A DNA stretch of 64,000 nucleotides, taken from the NCBI RefSeq assembly GCF_014397245.1, contig NZ_JACLHY010000004.1:1-64000 (forward strand). Direction: 5' to 3'. This DNA comes from Arenibacter arenosicollis. GTDB lineage: Bacteria; Bacteroidota; Bacteroidia; Flavobacteriales; Flavobacteriaceae. This document shows, piece by piece, positions 46,139 to 56,123 of the stretch. Numbering within the stretch: position 1 is the first letter of the stretch; each line of letters begins with the position of its first letter. The notes under the pieces were generated by a model, which was not told the DNA's origin, made no database searches, and was given only the letters and a program-made list of their open reading frames with translations. A program made the translations under genes and the position numbers.

Positions 46139-49100
46139 ATGAAAACAAAGTTAAATGGAATCCTAACGCTGTTTCTAGCGTTGATTGTGCAATTATCTTT
46201 TGCACAAGAAAAAACGATTTCAGGTACGGTTACGGACCAAGAAGGTCTACCACTCCCTGGAGTTAACATCCTTGTACAAGGGACCACGACTGGTACCCAA
46301 TCTGATTTTGATGGAGAATACACTATCAAGGCAGAGGCAGGACAAGTTTTAGTGTTCTCTTATATAGGACAAAAAAATGCAACCATGACCGTTGGCGCCA
46401 GTAACACAATCAACGTACAAATGGAAGAAGATGCCCAGGCACTCGAAGAAGTGGTAGTTACCGCTTTTGGTACTGGTGACAGAAATGCCAAGGCAACAGT
46501 TTATGCTAACCAAACTGTGAAATCAGAGGACCTACTCTCTGTCCCAAACAAAAATGCTTTAGAAGCTTTAAGGGGTAAGGCAGCCGGTGTAAATCTTTCT
46601 ACTGCTTCAGGATCCGTTGGATCATCCACAAGAATTGTGTTAAGAGGTTCAGGGTCACTTACTGGTAACAACAATGCATTAATTGTTATTGATGGTGTCG
46701 CAATTGACAATACAGCATCTTCAGGCGGCTCTGGTACTTCCACAACCGGATATTCCGATTTTGGTAATAGATTCAATGACGTCAATCCTGACGATATAGC
46801 ATCTGTAACCATATTAAAAGGTCCCTCAGCAACTTCGCTTTATGGGTCACGTGGTGCATCAGGAGTTGTTCTTATTACTACCAAAACCGGTAAAGGTAAA
46901 AAGATGCAAGTCAATTACAATGGTTCTACTTCGATGGAAACAGCGATCATTAATTTACAACGCCAGAGTAAGTTTGGACAAGGATATGATAACCTTCACC
47001 TAGATTCTGGAGAAAACTGGTCTTGGGGACCAGCTCTAGATGGTGTGGTAAGACCATGGACTTCTCCGATTGATTCCGATGGAGATGGGTCATTGGAAGC
47101 CTTATTAAGGCCGTACAGCGCGGTTAGAAATCAATTGCAAGACTTTTTTAACACGGGGTATACAGTTACTCAAAATATAAACCTATCAGGATCTAATGAC
47201 GGCTTTACTTATTATGCCTCTTATGGTAATACAAAGCAAACGGGTATACTTGATAACACGTCTTACAACAGAAATAATATTACCTTTAACGCTTCTGCAC
47301 AATTAAGCGACAGACTTAAATCAGATTTCAAGGTTAGTTACGCTAGAGTTGATCAAAATACTGCTCAAGAAGGATCGCGTGCCTTTGAAGGTAATAATGC
47401 CTATGCAATGGCGATTCAATCTCCAGTTAACATCCCATTTACTGAATTGAGAGACTACAAAAGTCCATTTCATGGTATTGACGGGTACTGGGGATCTTAT
47501 TCATCAGTAAACCCATATTATATTTTGAACGAATATGGAAACGAGGCAGAGATCGACAACTTTTTAGCTAACGCCTCATTAACCTATAACTTTTTAGATA
47601 ACTTATCTATAACAGGACGCTTTGGTGGTAATATTGTAAACACCCAGACCGATGTATGGACGCCAACTTATACACCTGCCCAACAATTAGTTTGGACCGA
47701 CGGTTTACAAATTGCAACCCGAAATTCCAAACACAGTTCATTAGGTGAATACACTAACTCCAATACTAAAGTTGAAAATCTTGATGCTACGGTTTTACTT
47801 AATTACGATGCTAAATTTAGTGAAGACCTAAAACTAACAGCGGCAGCGGGATATAATTTCTTTCAAAGAACTGCTGATCGCTTAAGAGGAAGTACAGTAG
47901 GGGGCTTGGTAGTTCCAGACACATACAATTTATCGAATAGTAGTCAACAACCTACTTCGAATATGTTTAGAAGCAAGTATAGAATTTTTGGGGTCTTAGG
48001 GAATGCATCGCTTGGTTATAAAGATGCAGCATTTCTAGAATTATCAGCAAGAAATGACTGGTCTTCTACTCTTCCTTCGACAAACAACTCCTTTCTATAC
48101 GGAGCTGTAGGTGCTTCTATAGTCGTAACAGATTTATTTAATCTAGAGAATAACATTTTAAATTACGCTAAACTGAGAGGTAGTTACGGTACATCTGGTA
48201 AAGATGCCGATTTATATTTACTAAACTCTTACTTCGTGGGTAATCCGGAACTTGTGAGTTTAGGTGATTTCTCTCTTACCCTACCAAAAGACGGCGTACC
48301 TGGATTTACAATTGGAAACACTATCGGAAATCCAGGACTAAAACCTGAATTAACGACGACATACGAACTTGGTGCCGACATAGGATTATTTAAAAACAGA
48401 ATTAGCGCCGCGTATACGTATTATCATTCGATTCATGATGATCAGCTTGTTACAATAAGTCTTCCGAGATCAACAGGTTATACTCAAACCGTGAGCAATA
48501 TTGGTAGAATGGAGAATAAAGGGCATGAACTTTCCCTAACCTTAAAACCTATTCTTGGTTTGGTTGACGGTTTAAATTTTGAGCTGTTTGGAGCGTACTC
48601 TACAAACGATAATAAAGTTGTTACAATTACAGATGATATAGACGAGTTAACAATTGGTACTTTTGGTTTTGCTGCAGGTACTACAGTTACTATGGTTGCA
48701 AAAGAAGGATTACCTTTTGGTACTTTTAAAGGTAATGATTTTAAGTACAATGATCAAGGAGAGGTTATTGTTGATGAGAATACCGGTTTTCCTGTTTATC
48801 CCGATGATGATGTTATTTTAGGTAATAACCAACCAGATTATTTATTAAATTTTGGTACAAATGTCAATTATAAAGGATTTGGACTTAGAGTTTTATTTGA
48901 CAGGAAAAAAGGAGGTCTATTTGCCTCTCAAACTAAATACAATACCAATTTTAATGGTACCAACGTTAATACTACCGTTTATAATAGAGAACCGTTTATA
49001 TTTCCAAATTCGGTCGTAGACAATGGAGATGGTACTTACTCTGAAAATACCGTTCAAATTACCGAGCAAGATTATTTTACAAATTATGATGCACCAGTTT

Positions 49101-49369
49101 CTACACAATTAATTGATGCAAGTTTTCTGAAATTAAGAGAGGTGGAAGTGAGTTATACCTTTTCTAAGGAATTGTTAAAAGATACTTTCTTTTCAACTGC
49201 TAGATTATCTTTATATGGTAAAAACCTTAAGTATTGGTTACCTGACAGTAACAAATATGCTGACCCAGAAGTTAATGGCCCTGGTTTAACGGACAATGCC
49301 CAAGGTATTGAAACAACTCAAACACCTTCTTCAAGAAGTGTAGGACTTAACTTACAATTGTCATTTTAA
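46139..49369 (+). CDS. SusC/RagA-type TonB-linked outer-membrane transporter
   Basis: An outer-membrane barrel that imports oligosaccharides or peptides together with its SusD lid, powered by TonB. The 1076 residues contain a signal peptide (1-22, to LSFA), a carboxypeptidase-regulatory-like domain (about 28-100, ISGTVTDQEGLPLPGVNI) and the SusC signature region EEVVVTAFGTG. The plug follows (ALEALRGKAAGVNL, RGSGSLTGNNNALIVIDGV, SVTILKGPSATSLYGSRGA). The C-terminal barrel ends SVGLNLQLSF. There is no STN domain, so it is not a FecR-type signalling receptor. It forms an operon with susD 15 bases downstream. Confidence 0.97.
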   Translation: MKTKLNGILTLFLALIVQLSFAQEKTISGTVTDQEGLPLPGVNILVQGTTTGTQSDFDGEYTIKAEAGQVLVFSYIGQKNATMTVGASNTINVQMEEDAQALEEVVVTAFGTGDRNAKATVYANQTVKSEDLLSVPNKNALEALRGKAAGVNLSTASGSVGSSTRIVLRGSGSLTGNNNALIVIDGVAIDNTASSGGSGTSTTGYSDFGNRFNDVNPDDIASVTILKGPSATSLYGSRGASGVVLITTKTGKGKKMQVNYNGSTSMETAIINLQRQSKFGQGYDNLHLDSGENWSWGPALDGVVRPWTSPIDSDGDGSLEALLRPYSAVRNQLQDFFNTGYTVTQNINLSGSNDGFTYYASYGNTKQTGILDNTSYNRNNITFNASAQLSDRLKSDFKVSYARVDQNTAQEGSRAFEGNNAYAMAIQSPVNIPFTELRDYKSPFHGIDGYWGSYSSVNPYYILNEYGNEAEIDNFLANASLTYNFLDNLSITGRFGGNIVNTQTDVWTPTYTPAQQLVWTDGLQIATRNSKHSSLGEYTNSNTKVENLDATVLLNYDAKFSEDLKLTAAAGYNFFQRTADRLRGSTVGGLVVPDTYNLSNSSQQPTSNMFRSKYRIFGVLGNASLGYKDAAFLELSARNDWSSTLPSTNNSFLYGAVGASIVVTDLFNLENNILNYAKLRGSYGTSGKDADLYLLNSYFVGNPELVSLGDFSLTLPKDGVPGFTIGNTIGNPGLKPELTTTYELGADIGLFKNRISAAYTYYHSIHDDQLVTISLPRSTGYTQTVSNIGRMENKGHELSLTLKPILGLVDGLNFELFGAYSTNDNKVVTITDDIDELTIGTFGFAAGTTVTMVAKEGLPFGTFKGNDFKYNDQGEVIVDENTGFPVYPDDDVILGNNQPDYLLNFGTNVNYKGFGLRVLFDRKKGGLFASQTKYNTNFNGTNVNTTVYNREPFIFPNSVVDNGDGTYSENTVQITEQDYFTNYDAPVSTQLIDASFLKLREVEVSYTFSKELLKDTFFSTARLSLYGKNLKYWLPDSNKYADPEVNGPGLTDNAQGIETTQTPSSRSVGLNLQLSF

Positions 49370-49384
49370 TAAAAAAATAATACG

Positions 49385-50845
49385 ATGAAGAACAAATTTA
49401 ATATATGTCTTATTTTATTATTAACACTGAACTTTTCATGTACTGATAGTTTAGAAGAAGTTAATATAGACCCGAACACTTTCCCATCCGCTGGTGACGC
49501 ACAAGTTTTAAGCGCCGCTATTGCCTATATGGGATATATTGTTGATCATGATTTAAATTACGAAGAATCCATGCTTTGGAGCCAATACTACACATGGGGT
49601 ATTGGAGTTTCAATTGGAAATGAGGAACGTTATGTATCTACAGGTGGTGATTTTAATGGCTACTGGCAACGTGCATATGCTAACTCGCTAACCGATTTAA
49701 ATTATATTACTAAAAATAGTAGTTCCCCAGCATATAGAGGTATAGCTAATGTATTAAAGGCCTATCTATTTCAAGGTTTAGTTGACCATTTTGGAGATAT
49801 TCCATTTACAGAAGCAATTTCTGGTGCCATTGAGGACGGCTCAATATTAACACCAAATTCAGATTCAGCTGAGGCAGTTATATACCCTGGATTGGTTACC
49901 ATGTTGGATAAGGCCCTAAGTGATTTAGCACTAGCAGAAGCTGGTATAGTTGCAGAGGACGACTTTATCTATCAAGGTGATACAACAAAATGGATAAAAT
50001 TTGCCAATTCATTAAAATTAAGAGTTTTAATGAGAACTTCTGAAGTAAATGCACAAGGGTCTGCCGTACAAGCCCTTATTAGCAACGGTACTTTTATTGA
50101 GTCCGTTGATGATATGCCATTCATTCCATTTTCTGGAAATACTGGTGATCAAAACCCAATGTTTGCTAGAGCAGAGTTTGGTGTAGGTATGTTCTACTTT
50201 GCTAGTAATGCTTCATTAAATCTACTTGAATCACTCGATGACCCTAGAGCTGAAGTATTATATACCAAAGCGACTACCGGGACATTTGCAGGAAACTTAC
50301 GAGGGATAGATCAAGGTACCATAGATGACGAGCCTTTCACTGCACCAGCGTCTGATTATAGTATGGCTTCTGAATATGCTTATTCAGCAACAAATCCAGC
50401 CATTTTAATGAGCCCATGGGAAGTTTGGTTTTTAAGAGCGGAGGCCGATGCAAGATATAATACAAGTGATGATGCCGAAACGGCATTTTCCACAGCTATT
50501 GAATTAAACTTTGACTACATGGAAGTTGCTGACGCAGCTTCTTATATTAGCTCATTAAATTTTGCCGGAGCAACCACTTTAGATGACAAACTTGATTTGA
50601 TAGGTATACAAAAATGGATATCTTTAAATGGAACTCAAGAGGATGAAGGATGGATTGAAACTCGAAGATTTGATAGACCTGCCAGTAGGATATTTACGGA
50701 TGGAATTTTTCAGAACCCTCCGTTATCTGTTTTACCAAGTGGAACCTTTCCTGCCGCATGGTTATACCCTGAGTCTGAAAGAAGTTTAAATCCAAATGCA
50801 TCGCCGCAAAGAAAAATTACAGATGCCATATTTTGGGATAATTAA
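49385..50845 (+). CDS. SusD/RagB-family surface lipoprotein
   Basis: Surface lid that captures substrate for the SusC barrel encoded just upstream. The 486 residues begin with a lipoprotein signal (MKNKFNICLILLLTLNFSC, lipid Cys19). The pattern fits the SusD-like 2 subfamily: TFPSAGDAQVLSAAIAYMGY near the start, GDIPFTEA, a TPR-like helical body with FANSLKLRVLMR, and WFLRAEADAR. It ends near the next gene, 13 bases before its ATG. Confidence 0.95.
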   Translation: MKNKFNICLILLLTLNFSCTDSLEEVNIDPNTFPSAGDAQVLSAAIAYMGYIVDHDLNYEESMLWSQYYTWGIGVSIGNEERYVSTGGDFNGYWQRAYANSLTDLNYITKNSSSPAYRGIANVLKAYLFQGLVDHFGDIPFTEAISGAIEDGSILTPNSDSAEAVIYPGLVTMLDKALSDLALAEAGIVAEDDFIYQGDTTKWIKFANSLKLRVLMRTSEVNAQGSAVQALISNGTFIESVDDMPFIPFSGNTGDQNPMFARAEFGVGMFYFASNASLNLLESLDDPRAEVLYTKATTGTFAGNLRGIDQGTIDDEPFTAPASDYSMASEYAYSATNPAILMSPWEVWFLRAEADARYNTSDDAETAFSTAIELNFDYMEVADAASYISSLNFAGATTLDDKLDLIGIQKWISLNGTQEDEGWIETRRFDRPASRIFTDGIFQNPPLSVLPSGTFPAAWLYPESERSLNPNASPQRKITDAIFWDN

Positions 50846-50858
50846 AAAAAAAAGAAAG

Positions 50859-51617
50859 ATGAAAAAATATAAATTAATATTATGTACGTTTTCAATCATA
50901 GGATTGACGTTAACAAGTTGTGACCCTAGTGTTGATGCACCTGGCTCAGCGGACGTTTCAGTAGTTACCTTCCTACCCACGATTACCCTAGAGGGTGGTG
51001 ATGTTGTGTTGGATTGTAATGCTAGCTCCTACTCAGATCCAGGAGCTGTAGCATCCGCTGGAGGAGTAGAAATTGATTTGGAAACCAAAATAAGCGGGAA
51101 ATATTTTGGAGGAGCTTCTGTTACTGATGGCCCTGATGTATATCAGGTCTCTTATAGCGCTTTCAATACCGACAACATTCCTGCTACTGAATTTAGGACC
51201 GTTTTGTATCCTGAATGTAATGGTGATTTAGTGACCAGTATAGCTGGAATGTATACAGGTACCGTTGCAAGAAACGGAAGTACTCCCGCGGGTTACGCAA
51301 ATAATGGTCCGTTCATTGTTAGGGACTTGGGTGATGACAGATATGCCATATCAGATGCACAAGGTGGTTGGTATGAATATGGTAGAGCACTTGGTGTTTC
51401 TTATGCCACACCCGGATTAATTCTTAAGGCCAATAATATCTTAACAAACGATTTCACAAGTGAAGGGCCGGTTGCTACTAATACATTTGGTGGATCCAAT
51501 ACTTTTACCAGCTTAATTGTAGATCCGGTAGCCAAAACACTTACACTTACAGTAGAGTGGGATTTTGGCTTTACATTTAAAACGGTATTTACCCAAACTG
51601 ATGTTTATTTTAATTAA
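50859..51617 (+). CDS. Lipoprotein with Ig-like and BT_2262-type (DUF5012-like) domain
   Basis: A 252-residue lipoprotein. The start is ATG 50859, giving the signal MKKYKLILCTFSIIGLTLTS with Cys21; an earlier in-frame ATG at 50796 lies inside susD. The exported part has an Ig-like region (ITLEGGDVVLDCNASSYSDP, YQVSYSAFNTDNIPATEFRT) and then a beta-rich domain (ISDAQGGWYEYGRALG and a final strand LTVEWDFGFTFKTVFTQTDV). This architecture is typical of the third gene in SusCD operons and is probably a surface substrate-binding or accessory protein. The ligand is unknown. Confidence 0.8.
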   Translation: MKKYKLILCTFSIIGLTLTSCDPSVDAPGSADVSVVTFLPTITLEGGDVVLDCNASSYSDPGAVASAGGVEIDLETKISGKYFGGASVTDGPDVYQVSYSAFNTDNIPATEFRTVLYPECNGDLVTSIAGMYTGTVARNGSTPAGYANNGPFIVRDLGDDRYAISDAQGGWYEYGRALGVSYATPGLILKANNILTNDFTSEGPVATNTFGGSNTFTSLIVDPVAKTLTLTVEWDFGFTFKTVFTQTDVYFN

Positions 51618-51630
51618 AAACTTGAAGAAA

Positions 51631-52131
51631 ATGAAATATAATATAATATTAAAAAAACTAAGCTACTTGTTTCTAAGTTTTGCTTTGATAACTTCATTTG
51701 TATCTTGTGATCAAGTTGAATCAGTGCCTGATGAGAGTGATATCCTTATTAGCGAAGTTACTGGGACATGGGTTGTAGATATGGTATATGACGGCGATCC
51801 TCAAGGTACAAATACTATCAGTATTTATAATACCTCTGCTAATGACACCCAGTTTATGTGGTTGGATGACCAGGAGCACAGTTGGGGCTTAAAAGCAAAA
51901 GTTCCATTAAACCTCGATGCATTGACATTTGGTGGTGCAGATTTAGAAGAACTTTATTACGATGTAACAGTAAGCATCACTGATGGTATAATTGTAAAAG
52001 GAGGTGCTACAACACCAAGTGGTGATGTTGTAGACAGTATTTCTTTTAAAGCGGAATTTTCGGATATTCCCGGTGAAATTTGGGAATATTCTGGATATAA
52101 AAGCACCGCAAAAATTAATGATTTGCCTTAA
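51631..52131 (+). CDS. Lipid-binding-type (PF12888-like) lipoprotein of the SusCD operon
   Basis: A 166-residue lipoprotein starting at ATG 51631 (signal ending ITSFVSC, lipid Cys26). The mature protein is one beta-rich domain with GTWVVDMVYDGDPQGTNTIS, MWLDDQEHSWGLKAKVPL, ALTFGGADLEELYYDVTVSI and IWEYSGYKSTAK. This is the pattern of the 'lipid-binding putative hydrolase' family that often follows DUF5012-like genes in SusCD loci. It lies 13 bases after the previous gene and is the last gene of the operon. Its biochemical role is not established. Confidence 0.8.
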   Translation: MKYNIILKKLSYLFLSFALITSFVSCDQVESVPDESDILISEVTGTWVVDMVYDGDPQGTNTISIYNTSANDTQFMWLDDQEHSWGLKAKVPLNLDALTFGGADLEELYYDVTVSITDGIIVKGGATTPSGDVVDSISFKAEFSDIPGEIWEYSGYKSTAKINDLP

Positions 52132-52156
52132 CTCATTAAATCTTAATAATTAATAG

Positions 52157-52187
52157 AAACCACCCCTAATCGGGTGGTTTTTTATTT
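52157..52187 (+). terminator. Terminator after the SusCD operon
   Basis: An 8-bp stem (AACCACCC / GGGTGGTT) followed by six or more T, about 25 bases past the last stop of the operon. Confidence 0.85.
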
Positions 52188-52194
52188 ACCTTTG
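52187..52194 (+). promoter_or_regulatory. -7 box (TACCTTTG) directly before rlmB
   Basis: A perfect TAnnTTTG match lies only 5 bases before the rlmB ATG, right behind the SusCD operon terminator. Transcription would start at or near the A of the start codon, giving a nearly leaderless mRNA. No -33 TTTG is visible at 19 bases, where the terminator stem lies. Confidence 0.5.
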
Positions 52195-52199
52195 CCGCC

Positions 52200-52943
52200 A
52201 TGAAGAATACCCAACAAATTTATGGCATCAGAGCCGTAATCGAAGCCATAAAATCTAACGAACCCATAGATAAGGTTTTCATCCAAAAAGGTCTAAAGGG
52301 CGATTTGTCCAAGGATATGGAAACCCTAATTCGAAAAAATGGTATTACCGCTTCCTATGTACCCATTGAAAAATTAAACCGACTTACAAAGAACAATCAT
52401 CAAGGCGTTGTTGCCAATATATCTCCCATTACCTTTTTGACCATTGAAGAAATGGTAGAAAAAGTATTGGAAACCGAAAAAATACCACTATTCCTATTAT
52501 TGGATCAACTATCGGATGTGCGCAACTTCGGTGCAGTTATCAGAACCGCTGAATGTACTGGGGTAGATGGTATTATTATACAGAAAAAAGGAGCCGCTCC
52601 AGTTACTGCAGATACCATTAAGACATCGGCAGGTGCCGCATTTCGTGTACCTATTGCGAAGATAGACCACATAAAGGATGCCGTGTTTTATTTACAGGCC
52701 TCTGGAATAAAGGTTATTGCAGCAACCGAAAAAACGGATAATACCATTTACGATGTTTCCTTTAAGGAACCTTGTGCTATAATTATGGGATCGGAAGATG
52801 TGGGTATCTCTCCCTCCATATTGAAGGCTGCCGATCATATGGCCAAACTTCCCCTATTGGGTGAAATTGGCTCACTAAATGTTTCGGTAGCCTGTGGCGT
52901 TTTCCTTTATGAAGCGGTAAGGCAACGGCAAGAAACCCCTTAA
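52200..52943 (+). CDS. rlmB: 23S rRNA (guanosine-2'-O-)-methyltransferase RlmB (TrmH family)
   Basis: Transfers a methyl group from S-adenosylmethionine to the 2'-OH of G2251 of 23S rRNA (E. coli numbering). The 247 residues have an N-terminal RNA-binding domain (QQIYGIRAVIEAIKSNEPID) and a SPOUT domain with the trefoil knot: LLLDQLSDVRNFGAVIRTAE, IMGSEDVGIS and PLLGEIGSLNVSVACGVFLY. The knot motifs are complete. Confidence 0.93.
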   Translation: MKNTQQIYGIRAVIEAIKSNEPIDKVFIQKGLKGDLSKDMETLIRKNGITASYVPIEKLNRLTKNNHQGVVANISPITFLTIEEMVEKVLETEKIPLFLLLDQLSDVRNFGAVIRTAECTGVDGIIIQKKGAAPVTADTIKTSAGAAFRVPIAKIDHIKDAVFYLQASGIKVIAATEKTDNTIYDVSFKEPCAIIMGSEDVGISPSILKAADHMAKLPLLGEIGSLNVSVACGVFLYEAVRQRQETP

Positions 52944-53017
52944 GGTATTAGATTGTCCAACTTTATCAGAACTTGGCAATATTCTAATTTCCTATAAATA
53001 TTAGTGAACTCTCTTTA

Positions 53018-53758
53018 TCATTCCAATCCCGAATCCTCGGGATTTTTTTTATAATGATAGGTGATTTTGATTTCTTCTTCTTCTGAGTCCTGTGGTATAT
53101 TTTCAATGAAATTCCCATGTTCGTCGAAATGTTTTAAGAATTCATCATCCTCTTCATTATAATCCTCCTTCTCCCAATCAAATTTTTTCAATTTGGGCAA
53201 AGGAGCCTTCAATACAAATGCCAAAAATAGGCCAGTGATAAATCCGCCTAAATGGCCTTCCCATGAAATTCCGTCCTTAACAGGAAAAATATACCATAAC
53301 GTACTGCCGTATATAAAAACCACAATTAGGGACAACGCTACCAAGCGGTAGTGTTTGGAAATAATTCCTTTAAAAAATATAAAACTGACCAGGACATAAA
53401 TTAATCCACTGGCTCCAATGTGATAGGATGGCCTCCCAATGAGCCAAGTTATAAAGCCCGAAATGAGAATTCCCCATAACAAAACTTTATAGGCTATTTT
53501 TCTGTAGAAATAAACCAAAGATGCCGTAAGTATGGCCAGTGGAATGGTGTTATTGTACAAATGCTCTGCCGATGCATGTATAAAAGGGCTTAAAACAACA
53601 CCCCGAATCCCGTTTATAGTCCTTGGATAAATTCCGTAATCGTTGAAATTTACCTGAAACCGAATTTCAAACCAATATACGGTCCATATAGAGAGCACCG
53701 CAAATAATGGAATCGCGATTACGGCATTGGAGAATTTAAAATAGTTGCTCTCAGTCAT
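53018..53758 (-). CDS. Rhomboid-family intramembrane serine protease
   Basis: A 246-residue membrane protease with about six spans. The catalytic dyad is visible: Ser117 in HIGASGLIYVLVSF and His169 in SWEGHLGGFITG. An early loop has HASAEHLYNN. The C-terminus after about residue 190 is a charged cytoplasmic tail (EEDDEFLKHFDEHGNFIEN). Its substrates are unknown. Its 3' end lies within a hairpin that serves rlmB on the other strand. Confidence 0.9.
   Translation of the reverse strand: MTESNYFKFSNAVIAIPLFAVLSIWTVYWFEIRFQVNFNDYGIYPRTINGIRGVVLSPFIHASAEHLYNNTIPLAILTASLVYFYRKIAYKVLLWGILISGFITWLIGRPSYHIGASGLIYVLVSFIFFKGIISKHYRLVALSLIVVFIYGSTLWYIFPVKDGISWEGHLGGFITGLFLAFVLKAPLPKLKKFDWEKEDYNEEDDEFLKHFDEHGNFIENIPQDSEEEEIKITYHYKKNPEDSGLE
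53024..53050 (+). terminator. Terminator of rlmB, overlapping the 3' end of the rhomboid gene
   Basis: AATCCCGA and TCGGGATT form an 8-bp stem with a 4-base loop, followed by a run of T. It lies about 80 bases past rlmB but inside the last codons of the convergent rhomboid gene, whose stop is at 53018. Confidence 0.75.
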
Positions 53759-53904
53759 AATGGAAATATAACTATTTATGCAATATGCTTACCAAAATTT
53801 CAAAATCGGTTAAAATGTCATTGATATTTTTGTCCAGTTAAAATTCAAATTTAAAGTCCCAAAAAAGGAGCCACCCTATAACAACTTTGTTTTATTTTTA
53901 CATT

Positions 53905-55182
53905 ATGAACGAGCCATTAGCAGAAAGGGTACGCCCCAAAACCTTGGAGGATTATATAAGCCAAAATCATTTGGTAGGAGAAAATGGGTCGTTGACCCAC
54001 CAAATAAAAAAGGGGATCTTGCCTTCCTTAATTCTTTGGGGGCCTCCAGGTACCGGCAAAACCACTTTGGCCAATATCATAGCCCATACAAGTGGCCGAC
54101 CTTTTTATACGCTTAGTGCCATTAGCAGTGGTGTAAAGGATATACGGGAAGTTATAGAGAAGGCGAAGCAAAGTGGTGGATTGTTCACGACCAAGAACCC
54201 AATACTTTTTATTGATGAAATTCATCGCTTTAGTAAATCGCAGCAAGACTCCCTTTTAGGGGCTGTAGAAAAAGGTTGGGTCACCTTGATCGGTGCCACC
54301 ACCGAAAATCCAAGCTTCGAGGTAATTCCGGCCCTCCTTTCCAGATGTCAAGTATATATTCTGAACCCTTTTGGAAAGGAAGATCTTGAAGCCCTGCTCC
54401 AGCGAGCTATGGAACAGGACAAATATTTGAAAACCAAAAAAATAAAACTTAAGGAAACGGAAGCCTTACTCCGTCTTTCAGGTGGCGATGGAAGAAAATT
54501 GCTCAACATATTTGAACTTATCGTCAATTCTGAAGAGACAGACACCATTACCATCACTGACGACTTGGTTTTGAGCAAAATACAGAAGAACACGGTACTT
54601 TACGACAAAACAGGGGAACAGCATTACGATATTATCTCAGCTTTCATTAAATCGATCAGGGGAAGTGACCCCAATGCAGCCGTATATTGGTTGGCACGTA
54701 TGATCGAGGGAGGAGAGGATGTAAAATTTATTGCAAGACGTTTACTTATTTTAGCTTCAGAAGATATTGGAAATGCCAATCCTACCGCCTTAGTGATGGC
54801 GAATACCACTTTCCAGGCCGTAACTACCATAGGATATCCCGAAGCGAGGATCATACTAAGTCAGTGCGTCATCTATTTGGCCACGTCGCCAAAAAGCAAT
54901 GCCAGTTATATGGCCATTAACAAGGCACAACAAACCGTAAAACAAACAGGTGACCTTTCCGTTCCCTTGGCCTTGCGGAATGCCCCTACGAAATTAATGA
55001 AAGACCTAGGGTATGGGGAAGATTATAAATATGCCCATGACTATGAGAACAATTTTGTATCAGAGGAATTTATGCCCAAGGAGGTAGCCAAAACAAGTTT
55101 TTACCGTCCAGGCAATAATCAGCGGGAAAATGCGATCAAAGATTTCCTAAAAAAGCGATGGAAAGATAAATATGAACTCTAG
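53905..55182 (+). CDS. rarA: Replication-associated recombination protein A (MgsA/WRNIP1 family AAA+ ATPase)
   Basis: A clamp-loader-like ATPase acting at stalled replication forks. The start is ATG 53905 ([20 protein letters not shown]), giving 425 residues; an ATG six codons earlier is less likely. Walker A is [17 protein letters not shown], Walker B is [17 protein letters not shown], and sensor 1 is [12 protein letters not shown]. The C-terminal tetramerisation region includes [20 protein letters not shown] and [13 protein letters not shown]. Confidence 0.95.
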   Translation: MNEPLAERVRPKTLEDYISQNHLVGENGSLTHQIKKGILPSLILWGPPGTGKTTLANIIAHTSGRPFYTLSAISSGVKDIREVIEKAKQSGGLFTTKNPILFIDEIHRFSKSQQDSLLGAVEKGWVTLIGATTENPSFEVIPALLSRCQVYILNPFGKEDLEALLQRAMEQDKYLKTKKIKLKETEALLRLSGGDGRKLLNIFELIVNSEETDTITITDDLVLSKIQKNTVLYDKTGEQHYDIISAFIKSIRGSDPNAAVYWLARMIEGGEDVKFIARRLLILASEDIGNANPTALVMANTTFQAVTTIGYPEARIILSQCVIYLATSPKSNASYMAINKAQQTVKQTGDLSVPLALRNAPTKLMKDLGYGEDYKYAHDYENNFVSEEFMPKEVAKTSFYRPGNNQRENAIKDFLKKRWKDKYEL

Positions 55183-55220
55183 CTTCAACTTAAACTACTT
55201 GGTCATTGATTGGAGTTCCA

Positions 55221-56099
55221 CTAAAACTTAATATTCAGCTCCTGACCAACTAATTTTTCGTTTTCGTAATATTCAAAATACCACTTATCTCCTTTTTTAA
55301 CGATAATGCCATCCTCAGCAGCATTGTAAGCCTGGGCAATAAATACATTGGCTACTGACGTTTTCCACATCCACATGGCAATTTTAGGCGTGCTGTCCAC
55401 CAATTGATAGCCGTTGGCTATAGGCTGGGCATATAATACGGTGGCAATATCCGATTTATAAGCTACCTGAGCCGGGGCCGTTTCCATACTATTTTCTGCC
55501 TTGGTAATATTGGATTGTACCGGTTCCATATTTTTATAGGATTGTTCCTCTAAAGTAGCTTTTTGTTGAACTACTGGATTTGGAATATTTTGTTTTGATT
55601 GTACACTGCCCTTCTCCTCTATCCTTTTAACATCATTTTTAAAACTTACGGTAGGGGGCACATTATCTCCAGAAGGCTCAAATTTGTACCCTACTCCTGA
55701 CAAGGATTTAAAGCATTCCTTTATTGCCTCCGAATAGGCAGATTTGTAGTCCTTCTCCTTACTAACCCCTTCTACAGTGGTATAGACCACATTCGAGAGA
55801 CAATCCTTGAGAATTAAGGTTACCTTAGTGGTAAACATGGATGAGTCGTCCTTAAGACTCAATAGCAAACCAATACATCTATTGGCCACCAAATCCACAG
55901 GCATATCATTATCATATACCGCCGTAAACCCATTTTCCACAAGATTATATTTTATCAAAGTACTGGTCTGATACTGATTTTCACTTTTAAAAGCCTCAAA
56001 TTTGGTTGGAACTATTATGTATTTGTATTTATTTAATTCAGCTTGGGACATTCCGTAAAAGCTACATATTAAAAACAGGGGTAATAAAATATTTTTCAT
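55221..56099 (-). CDS. Secreted hypothetical protein, 292 residues
   Basis: Not recognised. The start is placed at ATG 56097-56099 because MKNILLPLFLICSFYGMSQA then forms a normal signal peptide; an ATG 8 codons earlier is the alternative. The first 140 residues are a mixed alpha/beta region (YKYIIVPTKFEAFKSENQYQ, VTLILKDCLSNVVYTTVEGV, SYSEAIKECFKSL-like ending). A Gln/Thr/Val-rich linker (about 150-215) follows, and then a small beta domain (ILYAQPIANGYQLVDSTPKI, WMWKTSVANVFIAQAYNAAE, DKWYFEYYENEKLVGQELNI). It converges with rarA. It is probably periplasmic or surface-exposed. Confidence 0.75.
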   Translation of the reverse strand: MKNILLPLFLICSFYGMSQAELNKYKYIIVPTKFEAFKSENQYQTSTLIKYNLVENGFTAVYDNDMPVDLVANRCIGLLLSLKDDSSMFTTKVTLILKDCLSNVVYTTVEGVSKEKDYKSAYSEAIKECFKSLSGVGYKFEPSGDNVPPTVSFKNDVKRIEEKGSVQSKQNIPNPVVQQKATLEEQSYKNMEPVQSNITKAENSMETAPAQVAYKSDIATVLYAQPIANGYQLVDSTPKIAMWMWKTSVANVFIAQAYNAAEDGIIVKKGDKWYFEYYENEKLVGQELNIKF

Positions 56100-56123
56100 C
56101 AGTTCAAATTTCATGGTTTCCAT

